A stretch of DNA of 64,000 nucleotides from Thermomonas sp. (GCF_019104945.1 NZ_JAHRWW010000053.1:1-64000), one strand, 5' to 3'; positions 9,436 through 17,292 are shown, numbered from the stretch's first letter. Translations and numbers: made by a program. Notes: generated by a model from the letters alone, not told the origin.

Positions 9436-10794
9436 ATGGGAACTGCGCAGCGATTGCTTTTGCCCGCTCTATTGGTGCTCCTTGTCGCGTGCTGGTTGGG
9501 GGGCGGGGTGACCGTTGATGACACTTGGGTCGATGAAGGGCTGCAGCTGCTTGCTCTTCCCGTTTTGTTATTGGCGGCTTGGATATTGTTTGAAAATCCC
9601 GCATCGCACTGGGCACGCTTTGGTATCGCGCTAGCAGCGCTAATCGCCGCGGTGCCTGTGCTGCAGCTGCTTCCCATTTCAGAACAGTTCTGGTTGCGGA
9701 TTCCGGCAAGAGCCACTCTCGCAGAAGATTTACGTATTGCTGGCGTCACTACGGCTCCGCACTGGACGCTTTCTCCTCGCGCCACGGAGGCTTCACTCTG
9801 GGCTTTGCTGCCTGCAGTGGCCGCTTTTTTAGCCGCCTTAGCCCTAGAGACCCAGCAGCGACGCCGCGTAGTGCAGGGCGTTTTGGTTTTAGTGTTATTT
9901 AATGTCGCGTTCGCCTTTTTCCAAACGGGACTACCTCCCGATAGCCCGCTTCGCTTGTATCAAGACTTCAATGCTGGCTTTGGCGGGCTATTGGCTAATA
10001 CGAATCACCAAGCGACAGCATGCAATATCGGGATGGCGCTAGCTATTGGATTAGGTGCTGAAGCCAGGCTTCGGGAAAAACGCGGGATGGCCACGGTTCA
10101 GCGTAGCTGGTGGTACTTTGGACTAGCCGTGGCCCTACTGCTGATGGTGCCCCTGTCTACTTCTCGCGCGGGTGTGTCGCTCGCACTCCCTGTATTAGTA
10201 TTGGCACTGTTGCTAACGGCCACGCTTCGCCTTGGGCGCATGTTGCACAGCCGTCGGGCGATGCTCATTGGTATGGGGCTCTTGGTGTTAGCTGTCGCAG
10301 GTGTACATGCGGCTCTTGGCTGGATGGCTGTTGATCAAGCCGAAGAACTACGCCACACCATGGCGGCCGCCACGGTGCAATTAGGGGAGGCGAACGCCCC
10401 CTTAGGCAGCGGTATCGGTACATTTGTGCCCGTGTTCGAACAGGCGATCCCGCGTAACCTTCTACTATCTGGCTTTATCAACCATGCACACAACGAGTAC
10501 GCCCAATGGTGGCTAACGACGGGTTGGCTGGGCATGCTCGTCCTCGGCTTGACGCTTACATTGCTGTTGGCAGCCACATGGAAATTGTTTCGTAGTGAAG
10601 GGCGCCACGCAGCTCTAGCTGGTGGGTGTATGGCCGCCATTTTTGCCGTGTTGGCGCATTCTTGGGCCGAGTACCCTTTGCGCACGCTTACTCTGATGAG
10701 CACGACGGGATTACTTTGTGGCGTGCTTCTCGCGTCACTTGCCGAGGTGCACCCTAGGGGTAAGAAAGGTAAGCGTCGGGTAGATCTGACCTAA
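9436..10794 (+). CDS. O-antigen ligase/polymerase family membrane protein (Wzy_C)
   Basis: This 452-aa protein has about ten to twelve membrane helices. It carries the Wzy_C-type features of the WaaL/Wzy superfamily: GLLANTNHQATACNIG, LSTSRAGVSLALP, and a periplasmic loop GSGIGTFVPVFEQ followed by NHAHNEYAQWW, with the conserved His-Asn. Members join or polymerise undecaprenol-linked glycans at the periplasmic face, or glycosylate pilin. No glycosyltransferase genes lie nearby, so the substrate cannot be assigned. A stem-loop follows the stop. Confidence 0.82.
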   Translation: MGTAQRLLLPALLVLLVACWLGGGVTVDDTWVDEGLQLLALPVLLLAAWILFENPASHWARFGIALAALIAAVPVLQLLPISEQFWLRIPARATLAEDLRIAGVTTAPHWTLSPRATEASLWALLPAVAAFLAALALETQQRRRVVQGVLVLVLFNVAFAFFQTGLPPDSPLRLYQDFNAGFGGLLANTNHQATACNIGMALAIGLGAEARLREKRGMATVQRSWWYFGLAVALLLMVPLSTSRAGVSLALPVLVLALLLTATLRLGRMLHSRRAMLIGMGLLVLAVAGVHAALGWMAVDQAEELRHTMAAATVQLGEANAPLGSGIGTFVPVFEQAIPRNLLLSGFINHAHNEYAQWWLTTGWLGMLVLGLTLTLLLAATWKLFRSEGRHAALAGGCMAAIFAVLAHSWAEYPLRTLTLMSTTGLLCGVLLASLAEVHPRGKKGKRRVDLT

Positions 10795-10825
10795 TTCCGC
10801 GGCAGTTCCTGATCGGTGCCGACCC

Positions 10826-10856
10826 AGATGGGCGTTAGTCTGTTTAAGGCCCATCT
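10826..10856 (+). terminator. Stem-loop after the O-antigen ligase gene
   Basis: An 8-bp perfect inverted repeat (AGATGGGC with GCCCATCT) with a 15-base loop lies between the ligase gene and the DUF4124 gene. It lacks a clear T-run, so its terminator role is tentative. Confidence 0.45.
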
Positions 10857-10870
10857 AGTCGGTTGCTCTT

Positions 10871-11296
10871 ATGCATACTCAGCATTTACCGTCGATGTTC
10901 ACCGCCGTACTGTTTTTATTCTCTGGCCGGGCCGTGAGCGGTGAACTGTATCGGTGTGAAAGCTTGAAGGGAGCAGTCAGCTTTCAAAGTGCGCCATGTT
11001 CGCCTGAGCAGACGCTGCGGCAGGTGTATGCCTTTCAGTCGGAGCCGCCGGTGGTGCTGACACCACAGCAATCCATTCGCGACCCACGTTTTCCCGAAAC
11101 AACACGCTGGCGCAGGGCTTCTAACTATCAATCCGCTTATCGTTTTCGCGCAAAGCCTCAGTTGACGGATGCGGATCGATGTAAAGCTGCAAAGAGCAAG
11201 CGCGCATTGAAATTAGAGCAACTGGGGCTAAACCGCACATACGAGCAGCTGAGTCAGCTTGGTGAAGAGGTGCGAAGCGTTTGTCACGGATATTGA
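10871..11296 (+). CDS. DUF4124-type exported protein
   Basis: This protein is up to 141 aa, or 133 aa if it starts at the second ATG (10895), which fits the signal peptide better (MFTAVLFLFSGRAVSG). After cleavage it starts ELYRCESLKGAVSFQSAPC, the Tyr-Arg-Cys...Pro-Cys pattern of DUF4124 proteins, where the two Cys likely form a disulfide. The C-terminal part is basic and helical with two more Cys. Function is unknown. The TGA stop lies directly against the dif-like site at 11297, so this is the last host gene left of the prophage. Confidence 0.72.
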   Translation: MHTQHLPSMFTAVLFLFSGRAVSGELYRCESLKGAVSFQSAPCSPEQTLRQVYAFQSEPPVVLTPQQSIRDPRFPETTRWRRASNYQSAYRFRAKPQLTDADRCKAAKSKRALKLEQLGLNRTYEQLSQLGEEVRSVCHGY

Positions 11297-11324
11297 GTTT
11301 TACATAATATGCATTATGCGAAGT
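11297..11324 (-). other. dif-like XerCD recombination site (attL)
   Basis: Read on the minus strand the 28 bases form an 11-bp XerC arm (ACTTCGCATAA), a 6-bp centre (TGCATA) and an 11-bp XerD arm (TTATGTAAAAC). This matches the architecture of gammaproteobacterial dif sites. The centre plus the XerC arm (17 bp, 11308-11324) is repeated exactly at 18264-18280. The intact XerD arm on this side suggests the host contributed it and that this copy still serves dimer resolution. Confidence 0.85.
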
Positions 11325-11496
11325 GGCTCAAGAATGAGGCTTGCTTGATCTGGATATGGGTCAAGTGGAAGCTCAGCCGACACAATCGAGGGCCGAACAA
11401 TCTGGAAGCTTACGCATGTTAAGAGAGGATGGAACCGCGCCCTGTCACAAACTCGGAACAAGGCCCAACGCTTGCGCAATTGCGCTTTACAGGCAA

Positions 11497-11712
11497 ATGT
11501 CAGACAACCACGTCACGCTAACAGGGCCGTGGGCCGGTTGGCGACTCGCTGGGCGTGATCTTGTCGCGCCTGATCGCCAGAGAATCAGCCCGGAACGCTT
11601 GCGCGGTCTGTTGTGGCGCGAGGAATCCGAAGCGCGGAGAGATCGCGCACGAGCTCGAAAGATCGAACCCAAAGTGATACCCGCACGCGAGAGGTTTTGC
11701 GGCTACGCCTAG
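11497..11712 (+). CDS. Small phage protein, DUF3653-like
   Basis: This 71-aa protein has the core WAGWRLAGRDLVAP and ISPERLRGLLWREE, which resembles the DUF3653 family of small filamentous phage proteins. It has a basic, Arg-rich C-terminal half, as in a nucleic-acid-binding protein. The start at 11497 is chosen because the family core begins there; the frame is open further upstream but looks non-coding. In the circular phage this gene would follow the HTH regulator gene, so a regulatory role is likely but unproven. Confidence 0.65.
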   Translation: MSDNHVTLTGPWAGWRLAGRDLVAPDRQRISPERLRGLLWREESEARRDRARARKIEPKVIPARERFCGYA

Positions 11713-11718
11713 CGCTAT

Positions 11719-11739
11719 TGTCCGGCTACAATTCGGACA
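11719..11739. promoter_or_regulatory. Inverted repeat over the start of the 114-aa phage gene
   Basis: TGTCCG and CGGACA are separated by nine bases that contain TACAAT, a good -10 hexamer. The right arm runs into the ATG at 11739. A repressor bound here would block both transcription and translation initiation. No experimental support is available. Confidence 0.4.
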
Positions 11740-12083
11740 TGGGGAATCAATCATCTATTAGCCTAACGGGCATCGTCGGCGCTGGAATCATGCTTATCGT
11801 GCTGATTGCCAGCGCCGCCGGAGTTATGCAGATCGCAGACAGTGCGAAGCGCTCGAAACGCCCTCGCCCGCTGGCCAAGGTAGCCAAGTCCGAACCGTCA
11901 AAGAATGTAGAGCTCGAAAAGCTGCGGCAGCAACAAGCCGCCGAACTAGAGCACATTCGAATGATGCGGGAACAAGCTGCAGACGAACGCGCCAGAGAGA
12001 ACTACAAGAACACTAGATGCCTCGACGGCATTCTATTTGAAACCGTAAACGGTGAGCTCTCGAACGTGGGCCGTTGCGATTAA
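11739..12083 (+). CDS. Phage single-pass membrane protein of unknown function
   Basis: The 114-aa protein has one membrane helix (about residues 9-31, LTGIVGAGIMLIVLIASAAG), then a basic stretch (KRSKRPRP), an Ala/Glu/Gln-rich coiled coil (about 50-88) and a short C-terminal domain with two Cys (RCLDGILFE and NVGRCD). I do not recognise a named family. It is the last rightward gene of the left arm and converges on the Zot gene. The start is taken at 11739, inside the inverted repeat, because the membrane segment follows directly. Confidence 0.6.
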   Translation: MGNQSSISLTGIVGAGIMLIVLIASAAGVMQIADSAKRSKRPRPLAKVAKSEPSKNVELEKLRQQQAAELEHIRMMREQAADERARENYKNTRCLDGILFETVNGELSNVGRCD

Positions 12084-12176
12084 AAGCGGTTTGGCAGGTG
12101 GACAGTGTAGGCGCGTGCGGTTAGGTTGGAACCGAACCGGCGAGGCGGTGGAAGCCGTAACGCAAGAGGCGTCAAC

Positions 12177-12236
12177 GTAGGGGCAAGCCCCTACACCCCA
12201 AGAGCTGCGCGACGAGCCGAAAACTTGGCCAAGTTT
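12177..12236. repeat. Two palindromes between convergent phage transcription units
   Basis: A hairpin with a 7-bp stem (GTAGGGG and CCCCTAC, CAAG loop) lies at 12177-12194. A perfect 16-bp palindrome (AAACTTGG/CCAAGTTT) lies at 12221-12236. They sit in the 184-base gap between the rightward 114-aa gene and the leftward Zot operon and may form a bidirectional terminator. Confidence 0.5.
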
Positions 12237-12267
12237 CAGAGAGGGTTAGGCGGTGCCGTCCGACCGC

Positions 12268-13404
12268 TCAAAATCGCAGTCGGCCAGCCCCGCCTCTCAT
12301 CTGTCCATAGGATGCTTGAACATCCGTCCCAGTGCTACCCGTCACCGCAGCAGAAGGCGCAGGACGCGCAGCAGGCGAAGGAGCCGGTAAAGGTGCCGAA
12401 GGTTGCGCATATTGGCCTGCCACTCTGTAGGGGTTATAGACTTGGCCACCGCGGGCAATCCTGCGACATTCGCCCTGACTGATGTCGTAATCAGTGCCTT
12501 GTTCTGTAATGCACTTACAACCGCCTTCGGTGTGCTTATTGTTCGCGTCCAAGCCGGGGCCACCACTCATGCAAAAAAGCTGAGGATCGCTAACAGGTTG
12601 ACGATGGTCAAAGATTGGAGCCGTCCAAGGCATCGTTGCAAAACGTGGCAAATGCGCTTCCGCGTAATCTGCAGCCGTTGCCCAGCGTGGTGCGTCGGGG
12701 TCAGCAGAAGCGCCATCCGAGGCAAACCGACTGCCAGATATGGACGTGCCTCCTCGTGCATCGTGGGCCGCCGATTGGCCTGCAATCTTGCCGGTGAAAT
12801 ACCACTTCAGCGCAAGAAGAATCACAACAAGGAACACGACGCCGAACAGTAGCCAACGCAACCACATAGGCATGTGGCGTTTAGTCGTTATTTTCGTTGT
12901 GCTGGTGTAGTAGTCAAAAACATAATTAGGACGAATCCAATCCACCGCATCATTGCACGCCCCGTTAACGTTGCTTTGGTATTGGTTCCAGCGCTTTAGC
13001 TTGGTCTTACTGCGTAAAACGCTAGTTTGCCTAACGTGTATATGCTGCTCGTAAAGACCACGTAAAAACGGGTCAAGCTGCAAGCCTTGCTGAGCAATCA
13101 GAATAAAGTCAAAGCCTCGGTGCCGATGACGCGCCATTGCCTCGACGTGCTCAGGAACCTTAGCGCCGGGGTTACGATTCGGGAAGACGGTATAACACTC
13201 ATCAAGAAGGATCACGGAACCGTCGGGCAAATCTTGCCAATTTTCAGGTTCCGCTAGGTAGTTAAACCCGGCCCGCTGGTAGTCAAAATCCTTGATGCCA
13301 GAGGCGTAAATCTCGCGGCCCTCTTTCTTCAAATTAAAAGCGTGGTCAATGGCCCAAGCCGTTTTGCCGTGGCCCGGTTGACCAGTTACAAGAATCATAC
13401 CCAT
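12268..13404 (-). CDS. zot: Zot-domain phage assembly ATPase (pI-like)
   Basis: The 378-aa protein carries the Zot/pI ATPase domain. Walker A is GQPGHGKT at residues 8-15, and Walker B is SVILLDE near residue 64. A membrane helix spans about residues 184-203, after which a periplasmic tail includes a Cys-containing segment (GGPGLDANNKH, GGCKCITEQG) and a Pro/Ala-rich end. Proteins of this type drive extrusion of filamentous virions through the inner membrane. The name zonula occludens toxin comes from the Vibrio homologue; here the phage assembly role is the sound inference. The start codon overlaps the stop of the DUF2523 gene (TAATG). Confidence 0.9.
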   Translation of the reverse strand: MGMILVTGQPGHGKTAWAIDHAFNLKKEGREIYASGIKDFDYQRAGFNYLAEPENWQDLPDGSVILLDECYTVFPNRNPGAKVPEHVEAMARHRHRGFDFILIAQQGLQLDPFLRGLYEQHIHVRQTSVLRSKTKLKRWNQYQSNVNGACNDAVDWIRPNYVFDYYTSTTKITTKRHMPMWLRWLLFGVVFLVVILLALKWYFTGKIAGQSAAHDARGGTSISGSRFASDGASADPDAPRWATAADYAEAHLPRFATMPWTAPIFDHRQPVSDPQLFCMSGGPGLDANNKHTEGGCKCITEQGTDYDISQGECRRIARGGQVYNPYRVAGQYAQPSAPLPAPSPAARPAPSAAVTGSTGTDVQASYGQMRGGAGRLRF

Positions 13405-13697
13405 TAGGGAGTACTCGCAATTTTAGAAAGCACCACGCGCTGAAGACGCACAGCCGCATAAGCAGACAGAATCAAGGTCACGGCCTTATCAAAAGCAAGC
13501 GCCCCTGCATAAGCAAGCAGGACGGAAGGAAGGCCGCCCATGTAGCTTTGAATGAAGGATTTAAGTGCAGGTAAGGCTATTTCATGCGCCGTGAGCGCAA
13601 TTCCGAACGTAAGCAGAACCCGACCAATAAGGCCCGGTAGGTACTGGCGTAACGCACCGATGAGCGCAGCAACTAGCGCGCCGATAATTGCAGGCAT
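13404..13697 (-). CDS. DUF2523 phage membrane protein (pVI-like position)
   Basis: The 97-aa hydrophobic protein has three or four membrane segments and a short basic C-terminus. Its size and its place between the adsorption protein and Zot match DUF2523 proteins of filamentous phages, which occupy the slot of the minor coat protein pVI. The ATG follows the pIII-like stop by three bases, and its own stop overlaps the Zot start by one base, so the three genes are translationally coupled. Confidence 0.8.
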   Translation of the reverse strand: MPAIIGALVAALIGALRQYLPGLIGRVLLTFGIALTAHEIALPALKSFIQSYMGGLPSVLLAYAGALAFDKAVTLILSAYAAVRLQRVVLSKIASTP

Positions 13698-13700
13698 TGG

Positions 13701-15203
13701 TTAACCCCTCGCAAGAATAACTGAACTCACGACGGAGGCACCTAGAAGAACAATAGCCGCCATCATTCCAATAAATTGACAGAAGTAAGCAGGCGGGCTT
13801 GCAAGTGACTGGGCAAATGAACCGCCGAGGCCATCACCGCCACCGGCCATAATTGCAGGACACGAACCCACTCCACCAAGCCAGCCGCCAGAATCCAGAG
13901 AATCTAAACTCTGGGTTTTGGTCTGGACGCCCTGCGTATCGCCTGCGCCCTCGCCCTGCCCTGCGTCTTGGTTCATGCCATCGACCTTCGTCCAGCCCGG
14001 TTGACCTTCGTCACCCTCGCCGCCCGTTGCGCTTTTGTCTTTCTCGAGAGCGCAAGCAGTGCGCCACTGCATTAGAAGCTGGCTGTATTCCATCGCACCG
14101 CACAAGTCACCAGTGCAAACAGGCATAGCGTTACATGCACCGCCGGAGATATTCACATTACGGCGCGTGTTGCAATCGATGCGCCATTGGATACGGGCCT
14201 GACCGCACATAATCGGGTCGCCACTACAAGCCGGAGGTGATGAACAGCTATCACCGCCGCTAAAATATTTGTCGTCATCGCCGTCGTCTTTATCCGTGTC
14301 GCCGTCTTTTTTACAAGTGCCATCAGCGCCAGCAGTTTTTCCTTCACCGCAGGCGTCGGGTTTCTTTATGCAAGAGCCGTCAGGCCCCTTAGTTTCACCC
14401 GCAGGGCAGGTGTTCGATTCAGGCTTACACATGCCGGTCGAATCGGCAGACATGCCTGAGGGGCAGCCTACCTTGCACATGCCTGTAACCGGGTCTTTAA
14501 CCTCGTTCGATTTGCATTCATCTAGCGGTGGAACGCACATATTCAGGCCATAGTTCATAGTCCAGCCGGGGCCGTTATCACCACAATTTGTTGGCGACGC
14601 GATGCAGTGAAAGCTTTCTCCATCGCCAAAAAAGGTATTCGAATAAGTACCGTCGCCATTCGATTGAGCTATATACATACAACCCGAATCACAGCCAATC
14701 GAACCGTTTGGGATCATGTAAGAGTAAGTAACGCTAGACTTATTCGCCCGGCCGCTACAGGAGTCCATACACTGGTTAGTGATTGAATTCTGTATTTGAC
14801 CGGATGGGCAAACAACAGAACAAGATTTAGTTGCTTGATTAAATGCGCTTCCAGAAGGGCAAAGAACAGACCAAGAAACCGTAAACCTAGGGTCAGTTGG
14901 ATTTATAGGACTAAAAAGAGAAGGGGAACATTTATTATAATTATTTTGATGGACATACGTCGCAAAAGCCTTTTTAGATGAATAATCATAATTTGGCCCG
15001 CAAACCAAGTAATTAGTTACAGCGTTTTTTGATATCCAAATGGATAGAACATTCTTTGCATTCTCAAAAAAAACGCAAGAAGATGGAAGAGCAGAAGGGT
15101 TAGGATTCAAACAAGCATTAGATTCTGCCGGATCAGAAGCAAGCGAAGGTAAAGGATAAAAAAAAAGGCAAATAATTAAAATTAACCCGAAATAGCGAGC
15201 CAT
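13701..15203 (-). CDS. Phage adsorption protein (pIII-like, TspB-related)
   Basis: The 500-aa protein has an N-terminal signal peptide (LILIICLFFYPLPSLAS), a long secreted body, and a C-terminal anchor helix (QFIGMMAAIVLLGASVVSSVIL). This is the layout of pIII minor coat proteins that bind the receptor and cap the virion. The body contains Cys-rich repeats of the type CPSG...GMC, CPAG...GSC and CGEG...GTC (about residues 225-300), an acidic linker, and a TspB-like Cys domain (about 315-390). The first 130 codons are clearly richer in A and T than the rest, as if the receptor-binding part had been exchanged. The start overlaps the 22-aa gene in another frame. Confidence 0.82.
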   Translation of the reverse strand: MARYFGLILIICLFFYPLPSLASDPAESNACLNPNPSALPSSCVFFENAKNVLSIWISKNAVTNYLVCGPNYDYSSKKAFATYVHQNNYNKCSPSLFSPINPTDPRFTVSWSVLCPSGSAFNQATKSCSVVCPSGQIQNSITNQCMDSCSGRANKSSVTYSYMIPNGSIGCDSGCMYIAQSNGDGTYSNTFFGDGESFHCIASPTNCGDNGPGWTMNYGLNMCVPPLDECKSNEVKDPVTGMCKVGCPSGMSADSTGMCKPESNTCPAGETKGPDGSCIKKPDACGEGKTAGADGTCKKDGDTDKDDGDDDKYFSGGDSCSSPPACSGDPIMCGQARIQWRIDCNTRRNVNISGGACNAMPVCTGDLCGAMEYSQLLMQWRTACALEKDKSATGGEGDEGQPGWTKVDGMNQDAGQGEGAGDTQGVQTKTQSLDSLDSGGWLGGVGSCPAIMAGGGDGLGGSFAQSLASPPAYFCQFIGMMAAIVLLGASVVSSVILARG

Positions 15204-15250
15204 AAGCCACCTAACAATCCAAGCATCACAAAATAACCCGCGTATTCCAT
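15182..15250 (-). CDS. 22-aa hydrophobic peptide, candidate pVII/pIX minor coat protein
   Basis: A very short frame reads MEYAGYFVMLGLLGGLWLAISG. It has a strong ribosome binding site (AAGGGG, eight bases before the ATG). Nearly the whole peptide is one membrane helix. It lies between the major coat gene and the pIII-like gene, the place where filamentous phages keep their tiny pVII/pIX proteins. Its last codons overlap the start of the pIII-like gene in a different frame, which suggests translational coupling. It is shorter than the 32-33 aa of the Ff proteins, so the assignment is an inference. Confidence 0.6.
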   Translation of the reverse strand: MEYAGYFVMLGLLGGLWLAISG

Positions 15251-15271
15251 CACCCTACCCCTTTAGAGATA

Positions 15272-15289
15272 GGGCCGGTTTCCCGGCCC
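15272..15289 (-). terminator. Stem-loop after the major coat gene
   Basis: On the minus strand GGGCCGG, a GAAA loop and CCGGCCC form a compact hairpin nine bases after the coat gene stop. Filamentous phages have a terminator just after gene VIII so that coat mRNA is made in excess; this hairpin is in the right place. It lacks a long T-run, so read-through into the pIII operon is expected. Confidence 0.65.
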
Positions 15290-15297
15290 GTATCGGT

Positions 15298-15525
15298 TTA
15301 GCCCCCAGCGGCTCGTTGGGCTTTCTTGATGAGCACAACGACACCCGTCAGCGTCAACACACCAACGCCAATTAGAGTCATTTCCGAGGCATCCAGCGCA
15401 CCAGTAACAGCGGTAGCAAGGTCACCCGCAAACGCTGGGCCGGTCATCATTGCAGCAGTACCAACCGCTGCGAAGGTGTAAAAACCACTCTTGGCCTTTG
15501 CGGCCGCTTTTTGGAACACGTTCAT
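15298..15525 (-). CDS. Major coat protein (pVIII-like)
   Basis: The 75-aa precursor has a signal peptide with a basic start and cleavage expected after AFA (residue 33). This leaves a mature 42-aa coat protein: an acidic or neutral N-terminal region (GDLATAVTGALDASE), a membrane helix (MTLIGVGVLTLTGVVVLI), and a basic C-terminal tail (KKAQRAAGG) that would face the DNA. This layout is diagnostic of filamentous phage major coat proteins. A strong ribosome binding site (AGGAG) precedes the ATG, and a hairpin follows. Confidence 0.9.
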   Translation of the reverse strand: MNVFQKAAAKAKSGFYTFAAVGTAAMMTGPAFAGDLATAVTGALDASEMTLIGVGVLTLTGVVVLIKKAQRAAGG

Positions 15526-15537
15526 AGATACAACTCC

Positions 15538-15747
15538 TTAGCCGCTTGCCGCTGCCCGGCGGGATTGCCGGATCATGTGGCCAATCCCCCAAAGAACCCC
15601 GATAGCGCTGGAGATCAAGAGGGAATCTTCAATGCTCATCGGCGGCGGAAACGATGAAGCAACAGACCAGAAAGGCGCGGCACAAGCATTTGTAACGGCG
15701 TCAAAATCCGATGCAAGGCAATGCATGACAAGTGTCGGCTCAATCAT
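15538..15747 (-). CDS. Small phage membrane protein of unknown function
   Basis: The 69-aa protein has an N-terminal part with two Cys (MHCLASDFDAV and NACAAPFW) and a single C-terminal membrane helix (LLISSAIGVLWGIGHMI) with a basic tail. Proteins of this layout lie between the ssDNA-binding protein and the major coat gene in several Xanthomonas and Pseudomonas filamentous phages. An internal ATG would give a 33-aa peptide the size of pVII or pIX, but the full frame is the simpler reading. It is probably a minor virion or assembly protein. Confidence 0.65.
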   Translation of the reverse strand: MIEPTLVMHCLASDFDAVTNACAAPFWSVASSFPPPMSIEDSLLISSAIGVLWGIGHMIRQSRRAAASG

Positions 15748-15794
15748 GGTTCTTTCCGAGGCGCCCGCCGCAAGCGACGGACGCCTTCAAATGG

Positions 15795-16064
15795 TTAGCG
15801 TTTCGGAGCCGGTGCGCCGATGGAAACGAGGGGAAGACGTCGGGCCAGCTTCAAATCTCCGAAGTCGCCCACGCTGATTGCGTCCTCAATGTCACAGGAA
15901 TATTCACCAAGCGGGAATGGCTCATCTTTGCCAAGGTCAAGGCGGATACGCTGGCGAAAGCGTGCACACTCCGCTTGCGCGTCTTGCGTGCGAATAACGC
16001 CGGAACGCTCGCCCTTAATCCATTTTTTTTCATCTACGTTGAGGCTGGTGATTGTGATCTTCAT
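15795..16064 (-). CDS. Phage single-stranded DNA-binding protein (pV-like)
   Basis: The 89-aa protein is short, soluble and mildly basic, with alternating strand-forming residues (MKITITSLNVDEKKW, RFRQRIRLDLG). It has the size and position of gene V proteins, which coat the phage plus strand before assembly. The gene starts inside the rep stop (ATGA overlap), a typical coupling of replication and ssDNA-binding genes in this phage group. Confidence 0.78.
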   Translation of the reverse strand: MKITITSLNVDEKKWIKGERSGVIRTQDAQAECARFRQRIRLDLGKDEPFPLGEYSCDIEDAISVGDFGDLKLARRLPLVSIGAPAPKR

Positions 16065-17092
16065 AAATATATTTCCTGTTCAAGAGATTCAGATAACTGC
16101 GCTTTTACAAGCGCGTGAAGATCGCCGGGAATTTTCTTGAATCGTCCGGGGCGACCGGGCCGAACGACGTTTTCCATGAGGTATTCGAGCGCTTCATCAC
16201 CTAGGGCATTCATGACCAGATGCAGCGCGGTTCCTGCCTGATTACGCAGGAAGCGAACCATTGCCTTAGCACTCGCGTTGATAATTTGGTCTTTAACAAG
16301 GAGGCGCTCAGCCTCACCGATGACATAAGCAGCCAACACCGGGTAAGCACCGGAAAAATACTTGCCGGGATCGCGGAGAGCGTCTAGAGGAAGATCTAAG
16401 CGCTTGGCGTAAAGGCGAAGCTCACAGCGCGTATGCCTTGAGTCAGGATCGCCTAATTGCTTGCCCTTTTCGTAAACGTTTAATTGCTTGTGGCCTTTCT
16501 GGCCTACGTAGAAGCTGCAACCCTTGCCGCTTCCCATGTCATCAACAAAAACAGGCGTGGGAGGTCTGCCGTTCATAGTGAACTTGCCCTCATCATAGAA
16601 ATTTAGAAAGGTCTGGATATCGAAGGTTTCGCCGGTGAGATCATCCACGGCAATATCAAGGCGGGTAATACGCCCGCCGATGCGTTCTAGATTGGCCGCA
16701 ACGGTCGGCCAGTTCGTGACGTGCTGGCAACCTTGGCCAGTCAGTGAGATGCACATGCGGCCATCGTCACCAAGGCCAATACGCCCCGCCACGCTTCCGG
16801 TTGAGTCAACCATTACCGCGCTTTTTGGGTAGAAATTGAAAGGACGATCCTGAACAGAGCCAACGGCGATAGATCCACCAACACCGAAGATAGAGCGCAG
16901 AACCTCAGCCGGTGGCAACTTGCGCATGAACGCTTTAGCCGCGTCGGTATCTAAAACAACAGTGCAGAAATCGATAATCGGACAACTTAGCGATGTGGGG
17001 GACTTTTGGCCCGTGTTACTAACCGGGCCAACTGCCGAAGTTGCGGCAGCGTTTGCACGCTCGAAGCGGTGAAAAGGTGCGACAGCGGCCAT
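16061..17092 (-). CDS. Phage replication initiation protein (Rep_trans family, pII-like)
   Basis: The 343-aa protein carries the replication initiation factor signature RITRLDIAVDDLTGE near residue 155 and HTRCELRLYAKRL near residue 225. This is the pattern of RstA/pII-type proteins that nick the replicative form and start rolling-circle synthesis. The start at 17092 is preferred to an upstream in-frame codon at 17149 because it overlaps the stop of the 66-aa gene as TAATG and has GGGGG eight bases upstream. The stop overlaps the ssDNA-binding gene. Confidence 0.88.
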   Translation of the reverse strand: MAAVAPFHRFERANAAATSAVGPVSNTGQKSPTSLSCPIIDFCTVVLDTDAAKAFMRKLPPAEVLRSIFGVGGSIAVGSVQDRPFNFYPKSAVMVDSTGSVAGRIGLGDDGRMCISLTGQGCQHVTNWPTVAANLERIGGRITRLDIAVDDLTGETFDIQTFLNFYDEGKFTMNGRPPTPVFVDDMGSGKGCSFYVGQKGHKQLNVYEKGKQLGDPDSRHTRCELRLYAKRLDLPLDALRDPGKYFSGAYPVLAAYVIGEAERLLVKDQIINASAKAMVRFLRNQAGTALHLVMNALGDEALEYLMENVVRPGRPGRFKKIPGDLHALVKAQLSESLEQEIYL

Positions 17093-17292
17093 TAGTGAGC
17101 CCCCATAGAGGCGCGTTCTTCGAGCGCAGCGCAGAGAATGCCCGCCCAAAGCTCTACGCGGGCGGCGTCGTCAATGTCGCGTTGAGAAGCGCAGGAGATG
17201 GCGCGGAGGTTACAGAGCGCGGCAGCGTGCGCGCAGACCGCGCCCAGCTCACGGCGAGTGAATAGGTTAGCTTCGCGGCAATAGCCAATCAT
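17092..17292 (-). CDS. Small phage protein of unknown function (66 aa)
   Basis: This 66-aa protein has five Cys and a helical, Ala-rich composition. It is not recognised. Support comes from signals: AAGGGGGAG five bases before the ATG, an ATGA overlap with the upstream 83-aa gene and a TAATG overlap with rep. It is therefore made from the replication operon and may act in early phage functions. Confidence 0.6.
   Translation of the reverse strand: MIGYCREANLFTRRELGAVCAHAAALCNLRAISCASQRDIDDAARVELWAGILCAALEERASMGAH

Noticed and set aside
12268..13404. Zot as a toxin gene
   Set aside because: The domain match is to the ATPase part shared by all pI assembly proteins. The toxin activity described for the Vibrio protein cannot be inferred for this sequence.
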